A stretch of 64,000 nt of DNA from Bremia lactucae (GCF_004359215.1 NC_090611.1:3482188-3546187), one strand, 5' to 3'; shown: positions 32,560-43,738, counted from the stretch's first letter. The notes: a model not told the origin generated them from the letters alone. Numbers and translations: made by a program.

Positions 32560-33120
32560 GACGACGTTAGAAGAGGTTATCAAGAAGATAATGCTCTTGA
32601 AAAGAATAATTGATTACCTTAGAAATCCATCCCAACAATCTTCGAAAGGAATGTCGAAACTGTATGGATCCTCAACAGATTGGTACACAAGACGCAATGA
32701 GTTATTGTATTATACAGACATTGCTGGTGACACACCTCGTGTCGTCATCCCTACCCAAAATAATTTGCGACTACGCATCATGTATGATTACTACGATGCA
32801 CCAATAAATGGGCATCATGGACGTGAGAAGGCTTATCTCACGATAAGTCGCGACGTCTTCTGGCCACGCCAGTATGAGTTCGTCCGCAAGTACATACATA
32901 CGTGCTTGCGAAGTTGGTCAACGGGTAAAGCCCAATGCTTCATTCCGTGCTCCGTTACAACCTCTGCCTGTCCCGGCAGAGTGTTAGCAGTCCGTATCTA
33001 TGGATTTCGGTATCGGATTTCCCAAAGACAACAGCAAGAATATAGGTATTCTTGTTTTTGTTGATCGTTTAGCAAGATGGTGCATCTTGCTGCAGTCCTG
33101 GAGTCGATCATAGCCAAAGG
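32560..33120 (+). pseudogene. Gypsy B integrase N-terminal part
   Basis: Frame 32591-33064 reads KGMSKLYGSSTDWYTRRNEL, then DTPRVVIPTQNNLRLRIMYD, then INGHHGREKAYLTISRDVFW, the HHCC zinc-binding region of Ty3 integrase. The core is truncated near 33120, where sequence jumps directly to the 3' antisense-ORF region, so most of the DDE core and the whole C-terminus are deleted. Confidence 0.8.
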
Positions 33121-33150
33121 GGTGGTGCTAGTTTGAGTTACCAAGAAAGG

Positions 33151-33343
33151 AGTGATTCTAAGGATCGCTCCGAGAGCGACCTTCACAGTAGCCACTGAGT
33201 GGGCGATGACGGTGACTTGGACCAATCACTACAATTGGTGTATCAGAGTGATTCTAAGGATCGCTCCGAGAGCGGCCTTCACAGTAGCCACTGAGTTGGG
33301 CGATGACGGTGACTTGGACCAATCACCTACAGTTGGTGTATCA
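33151..33343 (+). repeat. 95-bp direct tandem duplication
   Basis: AGTGATTCTAAGGATCGCTC starts at 33151 and again at 33246. The two units differ at a few positions. The duplication lies at the integrase deletion junction and affects the end of the antisense ORF. Confidence 0.85.
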
Positions 33344-33546
33344 GGTAACTTGTCACCTTTACATGCAGTGACAGTAGCAGATGACATATTCCAGTCACCT
33401 CCAACGGAAGTAGAAGGTGACTTATTCTTCGCAGTAGACGCAAATGCGTCTACTGAAACATTTGCATTACCAACAGCTGCACTGATTCGTGGAGCTGTTA
33501 GCATTGTGGCCTCACGGGTTATGCGCACGGACTTATTAGTCGACAT
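33229..33546 (-). pseudogene. antisense ORF at the 3' end of Gypsy element B
   Basis: 105 codons open opposite to pol, starting MSTNKSVRITREATMLTAPR and containing SVGGDWNMSS. It is homologous to the frame at 46128-46330 (MATSKSVRVGHEAA, then VGDWNISS) at the same place in a different Gypsy copy. It begins 138 bp from the LTR. No known domain. The left end runs into the tandem duplication. Confidence 0.55.
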
Positions 33547-33650
33547 ATTGAATTTTTAATTCATTATGCAATAAAATTGGATTTTAAATGAGAAATTAAC
33601 AATGCAAATTACATCGGAATACATAATAATATTTCCATGTCACTCCACAT

Positions 33651-33668
33651 CAGTCACTATTGTGACTG
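33651..33668. promoter_or_regulatory. near-perfect palindrome upstream of antisense ORF
   Basis: CAGTCACTATTGTGACTG, one central mismatch from the perfect palindrome at 46004-46021. It lies between the antisense start codon and the polypurine tract. A dimeric transcription-factor site is one possibility. Confidence 0.5.
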
Positions 33669-33683
33669 TTGGTTAGGGGGTGA
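33669..33683 (+). other. polypurine tract of element B
   Basis: TTGGTTAGGGGGTGA precedes the LTR start. It matches the tract read on the minus strand at 45989-46003 (GGTTAGGGGGTGA). Confidence 0.8.
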
Positions 33684-33870
33684 TATAACGGGGTGACCCG
33701 AAACAAAAAAAAAATCTTTCAGAGGAATAATAAATAATATTGCCTATGAGAGGGAATAAATAAAAATGTACAAGATTATTATAAAAAAATTAATTTGACT
33801 TAAAAGATCCATATTACCGAATTTGGTAATATTGACGCAATGAATCATTAGTTCTATGTGATTGATGAAA
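33684..33870 (+). repeat. truncated 3' LTR of element B
   Basis: Begins TATAACGGGGTGACCCG (TG changed to TA) and shares TTGACGCAATGAATCATTAG-type sequence with 28230-28260. It breaks off near 33870 into another pol fragment. It is diverged from 28087-28590, so the copy is old or recombinant. Confidence 0.65.
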
Positions 33871-33872
33871 TC

Positions 33873-34340
33873 GCTGATCTTGGTGATTGCAGACCATCTT
33901 ATGTCGATATGGTTGTTTTTCTTCGCGGAGTATGAATTCTACTTGGCATGCAAATAAAGGCGACTTAATGTCGTCGCTGACACGCTTTTGCGCCGGCCTG
34001 GATCGCCTAATATTTGTGAGAAAACAAGCTCATTGCTGCAAAACTAACTTCAAGTGTTCTGATGTCAACACTTTGACGACGTAAGAAGAGCCGAGTAGAT
34101 AAGGCTCTTAAAGGTTTGATGGATCACCTTAAAAACCTTCTGAAAAGATTGACAAGATTGTATAGTCCTTCTACGCAACACGCGATGGCTTACTGAAGTA
34201 TACAGCCATCGCTGGCGACATACCTCGTGTTGTCGTTCCGACTCACACTGATTTGCGATTCCACGGTCTAAATGGGCTTAGGACACCGTTAGCTGGCTTA
34301 CATGTGCACGTGAGGAAGCATTGAATAAGTCCGTTTTATA
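33873..34340 (+). pseudogene. separate Gypsy RNase H/integrase fragment
   Basis: Contains a decayed TWHANKGDLMSSLTRFCAGL (the former YKPGDLNVVADALSR), a linker, and YSPSTQHAMAYXSIQPSLAT-like HHCC sequence up to GHLHVREEALN. It is a third copy of the A/B-type pol, truncated at both ends. Confidence 0.6.
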
Positions 34341-34545
34341 TGCAAAACCCTAATATGAAAAGACTCTCGACCTCATTATAGTCTTCCATCCACGGCCGAC
34401 ATATTACCGGATAATAATTGGTCTTACTCCCCATAAAACACACATTAACATGCGACGTGCTACACCCGCTAATTCCGGTATAGCAATCTACTTAAGGACC
34501 ATGTATGTAAAACTTAGGATCATGTAACGGGAAGGGCCCATTACA
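34341..34545 (-). repeat. LTR fragment of minus-strand Gypsy element E
   Basis: The right end reads GGGCCCATTACA next to a pyrimidine run (polypurine tract on the minus strand). The left end is not defined. Unrelated in detail to the A and B LTRs except for the end motif. Confidence 0.5.
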
Positions 34546-34562
34546 TCACCCCCCCTCCCAAG
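34546..34562 (-). other. polypurine tract of element E
   Basis: The minus strand reads TTGGGAGGGGGGGTGA directly before TGTAATGGGCCC. Confidence 0.7.
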
Positions 34563-34633
34563 ACAGCATTCAAGCACCGTGAGCGCTCACATGAATATCT
34601 AGAGACGACAAACACACGGGAATCCAATTAACG

Positions 34634-35194
34634 ATGGCGGGACGAGGTGAAAGCAATCAAGGAGCGCCGCAGAGGACTTTCAGCGGCAGCGCATACGTCC
34701 ACATAATGGACGCCGACATTCGGCCGTGGACGCTCTTTGACTTGTTCGGAGTAGATTTTCCTGACTCTCCTGACACCATGCGAGATCATTTCCAGCGATT
34801 TCGCTGCCTGCGTGAAAAGACGATTGACGGCGTCGGATACGATGCGCTTGAGACGTCGTGGTGTGCCTTCATTCGGCGGTAAAACCGGATGATGTCCGGC
34901 GGTCGCAGCTTTATCGGTTGGCTGGTCGACATTGAGGATCTCCGCGCTGATCATTCCCTCAGCGCCTTACGCGACAAAGTGTGCGTGTTTATTTGTAACG
35001 AGGACCACCTCTGCTTTGTACACGATGTCGAGGAGTGTTCGTCTTGCTCTATTATGCCTAGACCGACCGGAAAAACTTGGAGATCCCACCTCGCTGAGCG
35101 ACCGCTCAGCGAGATCGAGCCTGCTTGGAACGGCAAGCACGAGCATAGCCTTGGTGAAAAGGAAGCCACCACGATTATTTACGGCTCGCGTTGA
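34634..35194 (+). pseudogene. antisense ORF at the 3' end of Gypsy element E
   Basis: 186 codons in one frame interrupted by a single TAA at 34880. It starts MAGRGESNQGAPQRTFSGSA, continues DADIRPWTLFDLFGVDFPDS, and after the stop SFIGWLVDIEDLRADHSLSA with a Cys pattern (KVCVFICNEDHLCF, EECSSC). It runs opposite to the element's pol. It begins 89 bp from the LTR. It looks like a real protein with a single nonsense change. No family recognised. Confidence 0.6.
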
Positions 35195-35219
35195 CTCCGC
35201 CGGGTCTTCGGCAGGTCAG

Positions 35220-36060
35220 TGTGACTCCCTCGCGTGAGATGAAGACGAATTCGCAACTCGGAGGCGGTTCCATTCGCCGGAACGTCGTCGTGATTATTTT
35301 TCGCCTCGGGAATCGCGCGCTTCCCTTATGCACCGGACGCACTCAGTCGATCTGAGCGATCAACAAGTCGATCAACGATCCAGCGAGGTCCATTCGCGGA
35401 CCGTTTCGGTGGTAATGCACTCGTCCGGGTCGCTCAGGACGGTGTGGACGCCGCGGCAAACCGGGTTGCTGACGCTCAACTCAAAGCAGAGAATGCGTCG
35501 GAGCGCGCTGCGCGAACAGGGCGGACGGCGACTGGGATCTATCAGTCGAATCGCTAGTTGCTCGAGCGTGTAAGGATGCTCGATCGTCATATCGTTAGTC
35601 GCCCGCAAATCGGATCGCAGCTTCGCCCGATGTCGGCCCAGCGAAAGGCTTGCCAGGAAGGGCGCTCGATTTACGCGCCACTGACTGCCTGCTGAGCTGA
35701 ATCGGGAATCGTAGCTGGACCACTCGACGTAGAACGTCAAGTGCAATCGAAGAGACGTAGGAATGTCGAGAGTGTAGGCTTCTTCAATCCTTTGAAGTAC
35801 CTGTTAATTCCAATAAATTTTAGAGCGAGTTTAATCGCTCCCAAGTTTGTTACTGCTGAGTATTATATGCCTTCGGTTGATAAGAGTACACGATCTCCAG
35901 CCTTAAGATTATTCGGGCTCTTTCTTCCACGTTTGTCAGCGTTCTCTTTTTGTTTGTCCACAGATTCCTGAAGTGTATTCCGGAAAAAAAGAATTTTAAC
36001 TGTCGCTGCAGCATGATGTCGCTCACAGCGACGTCATCGATCGGACGCGCCAATGGTCGC
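35220..36060 (-). pseudogene. Gypsy E integrase C-terminal region
   Basis: 35850-36053 on the minus strand corresponds to the decayed stretch around KEN..RTLTNVEERARI before the GPF motif. 35372-35746 has LHLTFYVEWSSYDSRF, the end-of-integrase LHPTFYVG motif, followed by ATNDMTIEHPYTLEQLAIRL, a possible chromodomain-like tail (not certain). Confidence 0.6.
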
Positions 36061-36265
36061 AGCGCGTAATTAGCCGCATTAGGCGGTGCCCGGGACGTCC
36101 AAGCCCTCCATTATGGATCAATTAATGTCTTCAAATTCCATTTCGCCAAGGGTGACACCACTTTGAGTGGCGTCGAGATCGGTTGTTGCACCTGCGACTG
36201 TGTGACCACATCAGCGCTGGTCATAGCGTGAGCTGCACTCGATAATTTCGGATGCTCGACATCGG

Positions 36266-36960
36266 CTATATCTTCCTTAAGAGTGGAGCCACGAAGCACC
36301 GTGGACTACTCACAGCAAGCCGAGCGGAAACACGAAGGTGGCGCGCATTATTAGCAAAGAAAGGCTCAAACCCGTTGACGCGGGTTCTGCCTTGTTGATG
36401 CGTGAACTCTGCAAGCGGGAGAAAAGAGCTCCAATTTGTAAATGATGTCGCGTAGCTGCGAAGAACGTCTTCGAGAAAGCCATTGGCGCGTTCAGTCTGC
36501 CCTTCCATTTCCGGATGGGCGGCCGTCCACATCATCAATTTTGTTCCGAGAAGTTCGAACAATTTCAGAAGGCGGAAGTGAATCATAGATCGCGATCGGA
36601 CAACTGATCTCGCAAGACCATGATGAAGTGCACTGCGGCCAAAGCCGCGGTAATTTGTGCCGTAATAGGAATGAGATGACACATTTTGACGAATACCAGG
36701 ATGCTCGTACGCCCTTGTCGTCAAATGAAAGGTCGAAGATGAAGTCCATAGAAATTGAGAGCCATACATCCGAGGCGATAGGAAGTGGTCGCAGGGGGGC
36801 CTGCGACGAGGGTGATGGCTTTACACGCTGGCAAATCTCACAGGTTCATACCCAATTGCGCTCTACTTATACAAGTCAGGCCAGTAAAGATTGCGCAAAA
36901 TAGCCGAAGTCTTTTCGCGGCCCCAGCAAAGCTCTCATCACGCAGAGGTGTTGAGAGAAT
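36266..36960 (-). pseudogene. Gypsy E integrase core
   Basis: 36266-36769 reads FELLGTKLMMWTAAHPEMEG, then QTERANGFLEDVLRSYATSF, then WSSFLPLAEFTHQQ. HPQ-T-G-QTER-N is the signature before the catalytic Glu of Ty3 integrase. 36492-36749 in another frame gives MDFIFDLSFDDKG, the start of the core. The lineage differs from A and B. Confidence 0.8.
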
Positions 36961-36989
36961 AGGGAGCTCAACAGTTCGAGCTGTTGAGA

Positions 36990-38690
36990 CAGCAGCATGT
37001 ATATGTTGCTAGCGGGCGACGCTTCCACGTCGACCCAAAAGCTCAAATATCGGACTCTCTACGTTTTAGGAAGTCGAAGGCGACTCCTTCTTAAGACAAT
37101 TCGTCGAATTAGACGACGTCACGTGCCATAGGACTCAAGCTTCACGATTCATTTGTCTTTTAATAGTAAGGGGCTTTGAACCCGGCCCAGGCAAACATTT
37201 GAGCCGCCACGTGCCGAATTCAAGGCTCGAGCCGAGTCCATGGATTTGAAGCAGGGCAAGCGGGATCTTCACGAATATGCCCAACATACACGATACCTTT
37301 TAATTTGCATCGCTTGATCATGCGACTCTAGTCTGGCTCGATCTAGAGTCGCATAACCAAGCGATCCCTGTGCGAATCAGGAGGACTTCAGTCTTAAATT
37401 GGCTTTCTCCCTACTTGGTGCTTTTCGTTCAAACAGACGACATGAAAACGGAGATAAGAAACATAAAGACCTCTGGTATGTAGAACGCGAGAATTCTCGC
37501 TCTTTAAATTACAAACGATTGCAAAAGTGCAATCTTATCAAAAGACGGCCGCTATGCCTATAAGTGTAGTGCCTTACGCCCTGTGGCTAGAAGCACTGAG
37601 CGAAAGGGTCGACCTCCCGCTAGAAACAGCGGCGGACGCGGATTCGACGCTGTTGCGAAATCGTATCGGCGAGGCAGATCGTCAAAAAACGGTCAGGGTC
37701 AGTAGTCGAGGAGCACCCTACTGATTTAGCAACGTCAGAAGAACATGCAGGCTTTTCGACGAAAAATGCTTTTCACACACTAACATAGGGGATAAGGTTA
37801 ATCTCATCCCCTTAAAATAATAGTGGCAAATAAATTGCCACTAAAGTCCCTAGTCGATTGTGGGACGCCAATCGCTAGAGATCTTAGACTGAAATTTGTT
37901 GAGGGCAATATTGCTCTAACGGGCATGACAGTGCACATAGCATAAGGACATCTGTAACGGTAAAGAAACGTGTAGTTAGAATTTAATGCATGTTAAAGGG
38001 TAGGCAGTACGATCACGATTTCATCGTGCTGCATTTGGATGACAAATTTTAATTCATCCCTGGATTGCGATGGCTCAGAAAGTACGAGCCAAGCATAAAA
38101 TGGCAACATTAAGCCGTGCCGATGCCTGCCTTTCGTTCATCTATAGGTCATTTGATTAACGTCTTGGGGCGTCAACAAGTGTGGATGTCCTATAAGTGAG
38201 TGCGATGGCCTCAGTTGCGGTTGGGTCGTGTGCACGACTGCACAAAACCTCAGTGTGACAAACCATCACACTCGGCGGTTAGATCTCGACATCTGTGTAG
38301 CGTCAAAGCTTAACCATTATGACGGTGACACAGTTACCGACGCCTGTACACAAGCACAGACAGCGCCGAAGTTCGACTGCTCGAATAAGTTGATTGGTAT
38401 GAAACAAGGATGCTTGCTTAGAAAGCAATGTTCGAGAAGAGTTGAAACGCCTGCCTATAAGAGACAGATCGAAAATCCAAGACCGACTGTAGAGTCGATC
38501 GAAGATAATTTCGGTTAGGTTGTGCAACCTCATTTAGAGGCAGTCATGGATATTACTCCCCAACAAAACTTGAGGGAATAAGTCTCCAAGAATCTGCGGG
38601 AATAAGTTCCTGGTCAATGGTTCTTAGTTTCCTATGGAACACAAGATTCAAAGAGGAACTGAGACTAGATGTCTTGGTAAACAACGGATC
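36990..38690 (+). pseudogene. Gypsy fragment C: gag and protease
   Basis: The plus strand carries EPPRAEFKARAESMDLKQGK then RDLHEYAQHTRYL (37200-37300), a damaged zinc-knuckle region (37527-37600), and LETAADADSTLLRNRIGEAD. The protease region follows with DLDICVASKL and RKQCSRRVETPAYKRQIENP. It is homologous to 28980-30900 in element B but lacks LTR and RT. Confidence 0.7.
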
Positions 38691-39267
38691 GAGTGTAGGC
38701 GCTCACACATTTCATGTGTACTCGAAGCGTTTGATCTAAGTCTTATCTAAGAGAACACTTTTAGCCATCGATGAGCTGCTGAGACATATTTTCCTTGCTT
38801 AAGGAGTCCTTCCCGAGATGGTTGGATTTCTTCGCAGAGTAAAACATCTCCGTCGAATACAAACCAGGACGACTAAATATCGTCGCTGATGCCCTTTCGC
38901 GCCGCCAGATTTTGAGCCGGATGTGTAAAACAACAGTGAGGATAAGCCTGCTGTTGCAAAAATCAACAGTGAGATTCAATTATGACGAAGATCCCTTATG
39001 GGATCCGCACCCCTCATTACAACATGGGGAATTTCGGGTACTGGGCCTCATCCCACCTGACTACCACACACCTTCGGTGCGGGTTGGCCTGCGGTCATCC
39101 ATTGGAAGGTTTGCTCGTAGGCTTATTGGTCTATCTCCGGCGATGTGTCATCGTACCGCCCTCCGCGGGTATCATCCACGTACCTCCCAGTCCCAATTCC
39201 TACATTATTACAGCTCAATTTTTTTTCTATTTAAAAGCCATTGAACTGTAATAATATACGAAATGGC
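38691..39267 (+). pseudogene. chimeric Gypsy fragment flanking TIR copy 2
   Basis: Plus-strand counterpart of 14251-14812: GTGTAGGCGCTCACACATTT, a deletion of RT, RNase H (EYKPGRLNIVADALSRRQ), then the unknown DEDPLWDPHPSLQHGEFRVL region. It ends in a hairpin near 39205-39255 (ATTATTACAGCTCAAT pairing with ATTGAACTGTAATAAT). It is in the opposite orientation to 14251-14812. Confidence 0.75.
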
Positions 39268-40647
39268 TAGACCCACGCTACCCACCACCAAGATTTGAGG
39301 TATTCAAACTTGATAAAGTAACCCGTTGTTACTTTGCAGGTGGCCATTCGGAATTATATTTAAGGTGACACCAGCGTGCGGGAGAGATCTTATATAATGT
39401 TTTATTCAACTGCGAAACCCCGTTGCACTTGCTTTCTTTCAGGGGCATCAAACTACAATCCCCATCTTGTTTCGATCTGGGATAATCCACAAGCCCTGCA
39501 TTTGTGTGTGTCATGGCCGACTATGATAGATACTTGCTCTTTCAGTCGGCCACGACACTTGCTGCTGCATGATTTCGGGCAAAGCCGGTACGTATATTCT
39601 TTAGAAAAAAATCATGTGATTCAGTTAATTACCCTCTGTATCATAGGATTTTTTCTTTTCTTCAGTCAGAAGGCGAATTACTGCAGTACAACGATAAGAA
39701 GGACGGACGCTTAAGAGTCAATTTTCTGCTCACCCACCACCGCGTACTTGTGCAGCCAATTGATGGCTTTTTGACGCGTAGCCGCCAAAGCATCGAGCTG
39801 AGCCCTGTCCGCACAATTTACGACAAGAAGCGCTCAATTAAGCATCTCCCAACATACGCATCATGCTGAGTGAATTTACACTTGAGGCACCGAGCTATTG
39901 GATGTACTCACTGCGCACCTGACGCCGTCGGAAAAGGAAGAATACGGTAGTGATTGCCGCCTTCTACAACAAATAAAAGGGTTTAAGTATGATAATATCA
40001 TGTATCAGGTGGCGTCTAAACTGCTTCGCTCCACGAAGTTATCATTGCGCAAGGCCAGCAAGGTTATTTACCCGACTAACTCGCCTTAACGTAGCTCAAG
40101 CATGATAAGGCACGATGCATGCCCGACAGCTTCGCAATTAAAAGCAATTCAGTTTACGCTCTTTAGCAGCGAATTAACCTATTAAGGCGTCTATGTCTAT
40201 GCAAATTAGGTCGCGCTCTAACTACACATGTAAATTGCTTTGCAAGAAATATGGGTCAATCCGGCCGTGCATGCGTTTCCGATACAATCAACAAGCATTT
40301 TTCTCGATATATCTAAATCTTGTATGTGCTCTGAATACCAGCGTTGCATTCATCAAAAATAAAGCTGTAACAAATCACTTTAGTTAGTTAGCTCGCGATC
40401 GCAGCACGAAGTACCTCAAACCTTTTTCAATCTTGCACTTTGATATACTATTTCCAAGGTCCCTGATTTACACTCGCAAAAATCGACGCGCATGTGCTCG
40501 GGTTTTCGAAGCAATATACTGCGTTGAGCGACCCAGAGCATTTGCGGCGACCTTGATTTTCCTAATGGTCAATTAAGTCGCAACAAGAGGGATTGATTTA
40601 GCCAATTAAAATACCTCTAACCTAGGTGAGGTAGTCTAGCAAAAACC
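39268..40647 (+). mobile_element. TIR element copy 2
   Basis: Left end GCTAGACCCACGCTACCCAC then CACCAAGATTTGAGGTATTC. Right end on the reverse strand GCTAGACTACCTCACCTAGG then TTAGAGGTATTTTAATTGGC. This copy shows the inverted terminal repeats most clearly. Decayed internal frames: KLLRSTKLSLRKASKVIYPT (to 40089) and SMQIRSRSNYTCKLLCKKYG (40193-40387). No transposase recognised. Confidence 0.6.
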
Positions 40648-40879
40648 TGGAGTGGATCTATACATTCCATTAATGTGTTAGGTTTTCTTTCAGTACGATC
40701 TTCCATCACTGACTCAAATAAATTAATAATTAACAATACGATGCGCCTCCTCGCGCAACGCCTTATAGTGTCTTGTATCGTTTGGCAGAGTTAGTTCAAA
40801 CTTGAATTAACCAATCAATAGCTCTATATAATCAGCGTTTTATGGTCACTGTGCATTTACCTTGAGTAAACACGAAAGA

Positions 40880-41000
40880 TGTAATGCTTTTTCGGCATAG
40901 TTGCACGAATTCTTATGCAAGTATGCCGTCAGACCGAGGAGCTTACAAAACCCCTGTACATCGACTGGCACCGGCCAGTCGGGGATCGTCTGGGTGCCAC
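40880..41000 (-). pseudogene. Gypsy RT fragment, repeat unit 1
   Basis: Read on the minus strand: DWPVPVDVQGFCKLLGLTAY-type thumb sequence, the counterpart of 12530-12650 on the plus strand. Confidence 0.6.
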
Positions 41001-41279
41001 CAGTCCAGATGGCCCGAGTATTCATTGTCGGGGTTTAATGCTTCTACGAGAGGTCGAGCTCGAGTTACCAGAGCTCCTGGTAGATACAAGCGAGACGTAT
41101 GTGATACACACTTCTAACGACAATATTTAATAAATTTGCCTAATTAAGGCATAATCCGCAGCATTATATTTATTCTACTTCGGTTTTTATACGAACCGTT
41201 GTGCTTACTTCCCTCGATGAAAGACAAGAAAACAAAACGCAACGAAGAAAACTAAATTAATGTAATAACTTCTATTTAT

Positions 41280-41590
41280 AATGCATTGCTTATTTAATTG
41301 TTAATATATTAAGGCTAGTAGATAGAAGATCGTTCTGAAAGAACTTAATATATTAGTACAGTATTGCTTTCCCTATTATAACGCCTTAGAATTAACCCTT
41401 TGTAGCTAAGGGTTATTACCTACTAAGAACCTTCCTCTTAAAGTCGTGTACGTGAAGTTATCGAGACACCGCACCTATTATCCGTAATAAATGGAATTTC
41501 AACCTTTACTATAATCTGTGTTGGATGATTGGTACTGTTGTCATTACTAGCAAAGGTGCTCCGCCTTTCCCTAGAAAAGGTTGTCGCTAT
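41280..41590 (+). repeat. LTR fragment, repeat unit 1
   Basis: Shares AGTAGATAGAAGATCGTT, GCCTTAGAATTAACC, CGTGTACGTGAAGTTATCGA and GTACTGTTGTCATTACTAGC with the 28087-28590 LTR. After AAAGGTGCTCCG it is interrupted by unrelated sequence before a primer-binding-like TCGGTAGCAC at 41730. Confidence 0.6.
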
Positions 41591-41759
41591 CGTAGATTAC
41601 TACATTACATTATTTTGTTCTATGCTGCAGTTGCTGCTTTTGTGATGACACAATTTTTATCGACCTGATAAAACGCTGCTGCTTTGTCAATTTCAAGCTG
41701 GTCATTAATTGAATAAATGTTTCCCATTACATCGGTAGCACTTCGTAGTCCGTTTAACG

Positions 41760-42010
41760 GCCAACACATATTTTATCATACTTGGACATGTTGGATGAAA
41801 AAGGATGTAGCTTTAAGCCCCTCAAGAAGGCTATCACGCAACGCGTGAAATATGAACATATTTTAGTGACATTGAACGGAGAGCGATCGAGCGCATCAGC
41901 AGGCGGGCCAGCCGTTAGCGCCATGTTATTTAATCTACAAAAGGATAGGCAACAATCGGCTATGGTCGAGTCCATACATCATAAACTGTACGGGGCCCAA
42001 AAAAAGTAAC
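41760..42010 (+). pseudogene. Gypsy gag start, repeat unit 1
   Basis: MDMLDEKGCSFKPLKKAITQ, then GGPAVSAMLFNLQKDRQQSA. It is homologous to gag starts at 28650 and 11521. Copy 2 is at 44880-45110. Confidence 0.6.
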
Positions 42011-42029
42011 TTTACATCACAGATGACCT

Positions 42030-42375
42030 ACCGCTTAGGATTCATGGCACTCGTGAATAATCCGAGTTTCTAGATCAGGATCGTTAACAACCACCGTCCG
42101 TGGCTCATCGAAACGATCGATGCTACACACCAACAGATCTCCGTCTAAGCTGTAACGTGTGATGTGATCACGCTTCGAACGAGAAAGAGCTCCCACTAGA
42201 GCATCGTTAGTTGAGCGTAAATACGCGATTATGCCAGCATGATCGCGATTGCCGTCGTAAGCCGCTACAACTTTATCGTGAAGAGGCAACACTGGAACGA
42301 CTCAAATTTAATTCAGTGACACACCAATCGTCATCATCGTCGTCAGTATTCTGACGACACAAATCCAGGCGAGGA
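42030..42375 (-). pseudogene. Gypsy integrase N-terminal fragment, repeat unit 1
   Basis: Minus strand: VVAAYDGNRDHAGIIAYLRS, then LVCSIDRFDEPRTVVVNDPD, then RIIHECHES, the HHCC zinc-binding region of a Gypsy family different from A and B. Upstream (to 42375) is the RNase H-integrase linker DPRLDLCRQNTDDDDD. Copy 2 is 45115-45470. Confidence 0.75.
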
Positions 42376-42378
42376 TCA

Positions 42379-42379
42379 N
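42379..42379. other. ambiguous base (N) at tandem-repeat junction
   Basis: The only N in the window sits two bases before the second 3.1-kb unit. It may mark an assembly join. Confidence 0.9.
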
Positions 42380-42380
42380 A

Positions 42381-43738
42381 CCACCAAGATTTGAGGTATT
42401 CTAACTGGCTAAAGTAACCCGTTTGTTACTTTGGAGGTGGTCATTCGGAATCATATTTAAGGTGACGCCAGCGTGCGGGAGAGATCTTATATAATGTATA
42501 TATTCATCTGCGAAACCCCGTTGCGCTTGCTTTCTTTGCAAGGGCATCAAACTACTATCCCCATCTTTTTTCGATCTGGGATAATCCACAAGCCATGCGT
42601 TTGTGTGTGTAATGGCCGACTATGATAGAAACTTGTTCTCATAGTCGACCACGAAACTTGCTGCTGCATGATTTCAGGCAAAGCCGGTGCATATATTCTC
42701 TTGAAAAATCACGCGATCTAGTTAATTACCCCCCCCCTGTATCATAGGGTTCTTTTTTTCTTCAGCCAGAAGGCGAATTACCGCAGTACAACGATAAGAA
42801 GGACGGACGCTTTATACGGTCAATTTTCTGCTAACCCTCCACCGCGTACTTGTGCAACCAATTGATGGCTTTTGACGCGTAGCCGCCAAAGCATCGAGCT
42901 GAGCCCTGTCCGCACTAATTTACGACAAGAAGCGCTCAATTAAGCATCTCCCAACATACGCATCATGCTGAGTGAATTTACACTTGAGGCACAGAGCTAT
43001 TGGATGTACTCACTGCGCACCTGACACCGTCGGAAAAGGAAGAATACGGTAGTGATTGCCGCCTTCTACAACAAATATAAGGCTTTAAGTATGATTATAT
43101 CATGTATCAGGTGGGGCCGAAACTGCTTCGCTCCACGAATCTATCATTGCTCAAGGCCAGCAAGGACATTAATCCGACTACTCGCCTTAACGTAGTTCAA
43201 ACATGATGAAGCACAATGCATGCCCGACAGCTTCGCAATTAAAAGCAATTCAGTTTACGCTCTTTGGCAGCGCATTAACCTATTGATTCGTCTATGTCTA
43301 TGCAAATTAGGTCGCGCTCTAACTACACATGTAAATTACTTTGCAAGAAATTTGGGTATAACCGGCCGTGCATGCGTTTCCGATACAATCAGCAAGCATT
43401 TTTCTCGATATGTCTAAATCTTCTCTGTGCTCTGAATACCAGCGTTGTATTGATGAAAAATAAAGCCGTTACAAACCACTTTAGTTAGTTAGCTCGCGAT
43501 CGCGGCACGAAGTACCTCAAACCTTCTTCAATCTTGCACTTTGATATACTATTTCAAGCTCCCTGCTTTACAATCGCAAGAATCGACGCATTTGCTTAAG
43601 TACTCGAAGCAATATACTGCGTTGAGCGACCCAGAAAATTTGCGGCGACCTTCGATTTCCTAATGGTCAATCAAGTCGCAGCAAGAGGGATTGATTTTAG
43701 CCAGTCAAAATACCTCGAACCTAGGTGGGGTGGGTCGA
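42381..43738 (+). mobile_element. TIR element copy 3
   Basis: Left end is truncated relative to copy 2 (starts CCACCAAGATTTGAGGTATT). Right end on the reverse strand is CCACCCCACCTAGGTTCGAG then GTATTTTGACTGGCTAAAAT. Contains the shared frame SMQIRSRSNYTCKLLCKKFG (43294-43488). Confidence 0.6.

Larger units (their letters stand above)
39285..42378 (+). repeat. 3.1-kb tandem repeat, unit 1
   Basis: From CCACCAAGATTTGAGG to CCAGGCGAGGATCA, repeated at 42381-45477. It contains TIR copy 2, an inverted RT fragment, an LTR fragment, a gag start and an inverted integrase fragment. By eye the units agree at well over 90 percent of positions in aligned stretches. Confidence 0.85.

Noticed and set aside
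34889..35194. Independent gene starting at the MMSGG codons
   Set aside because: It is in the same frame as 34634-34882 and separated by one stop, so both are better read as one disrupted ORF.
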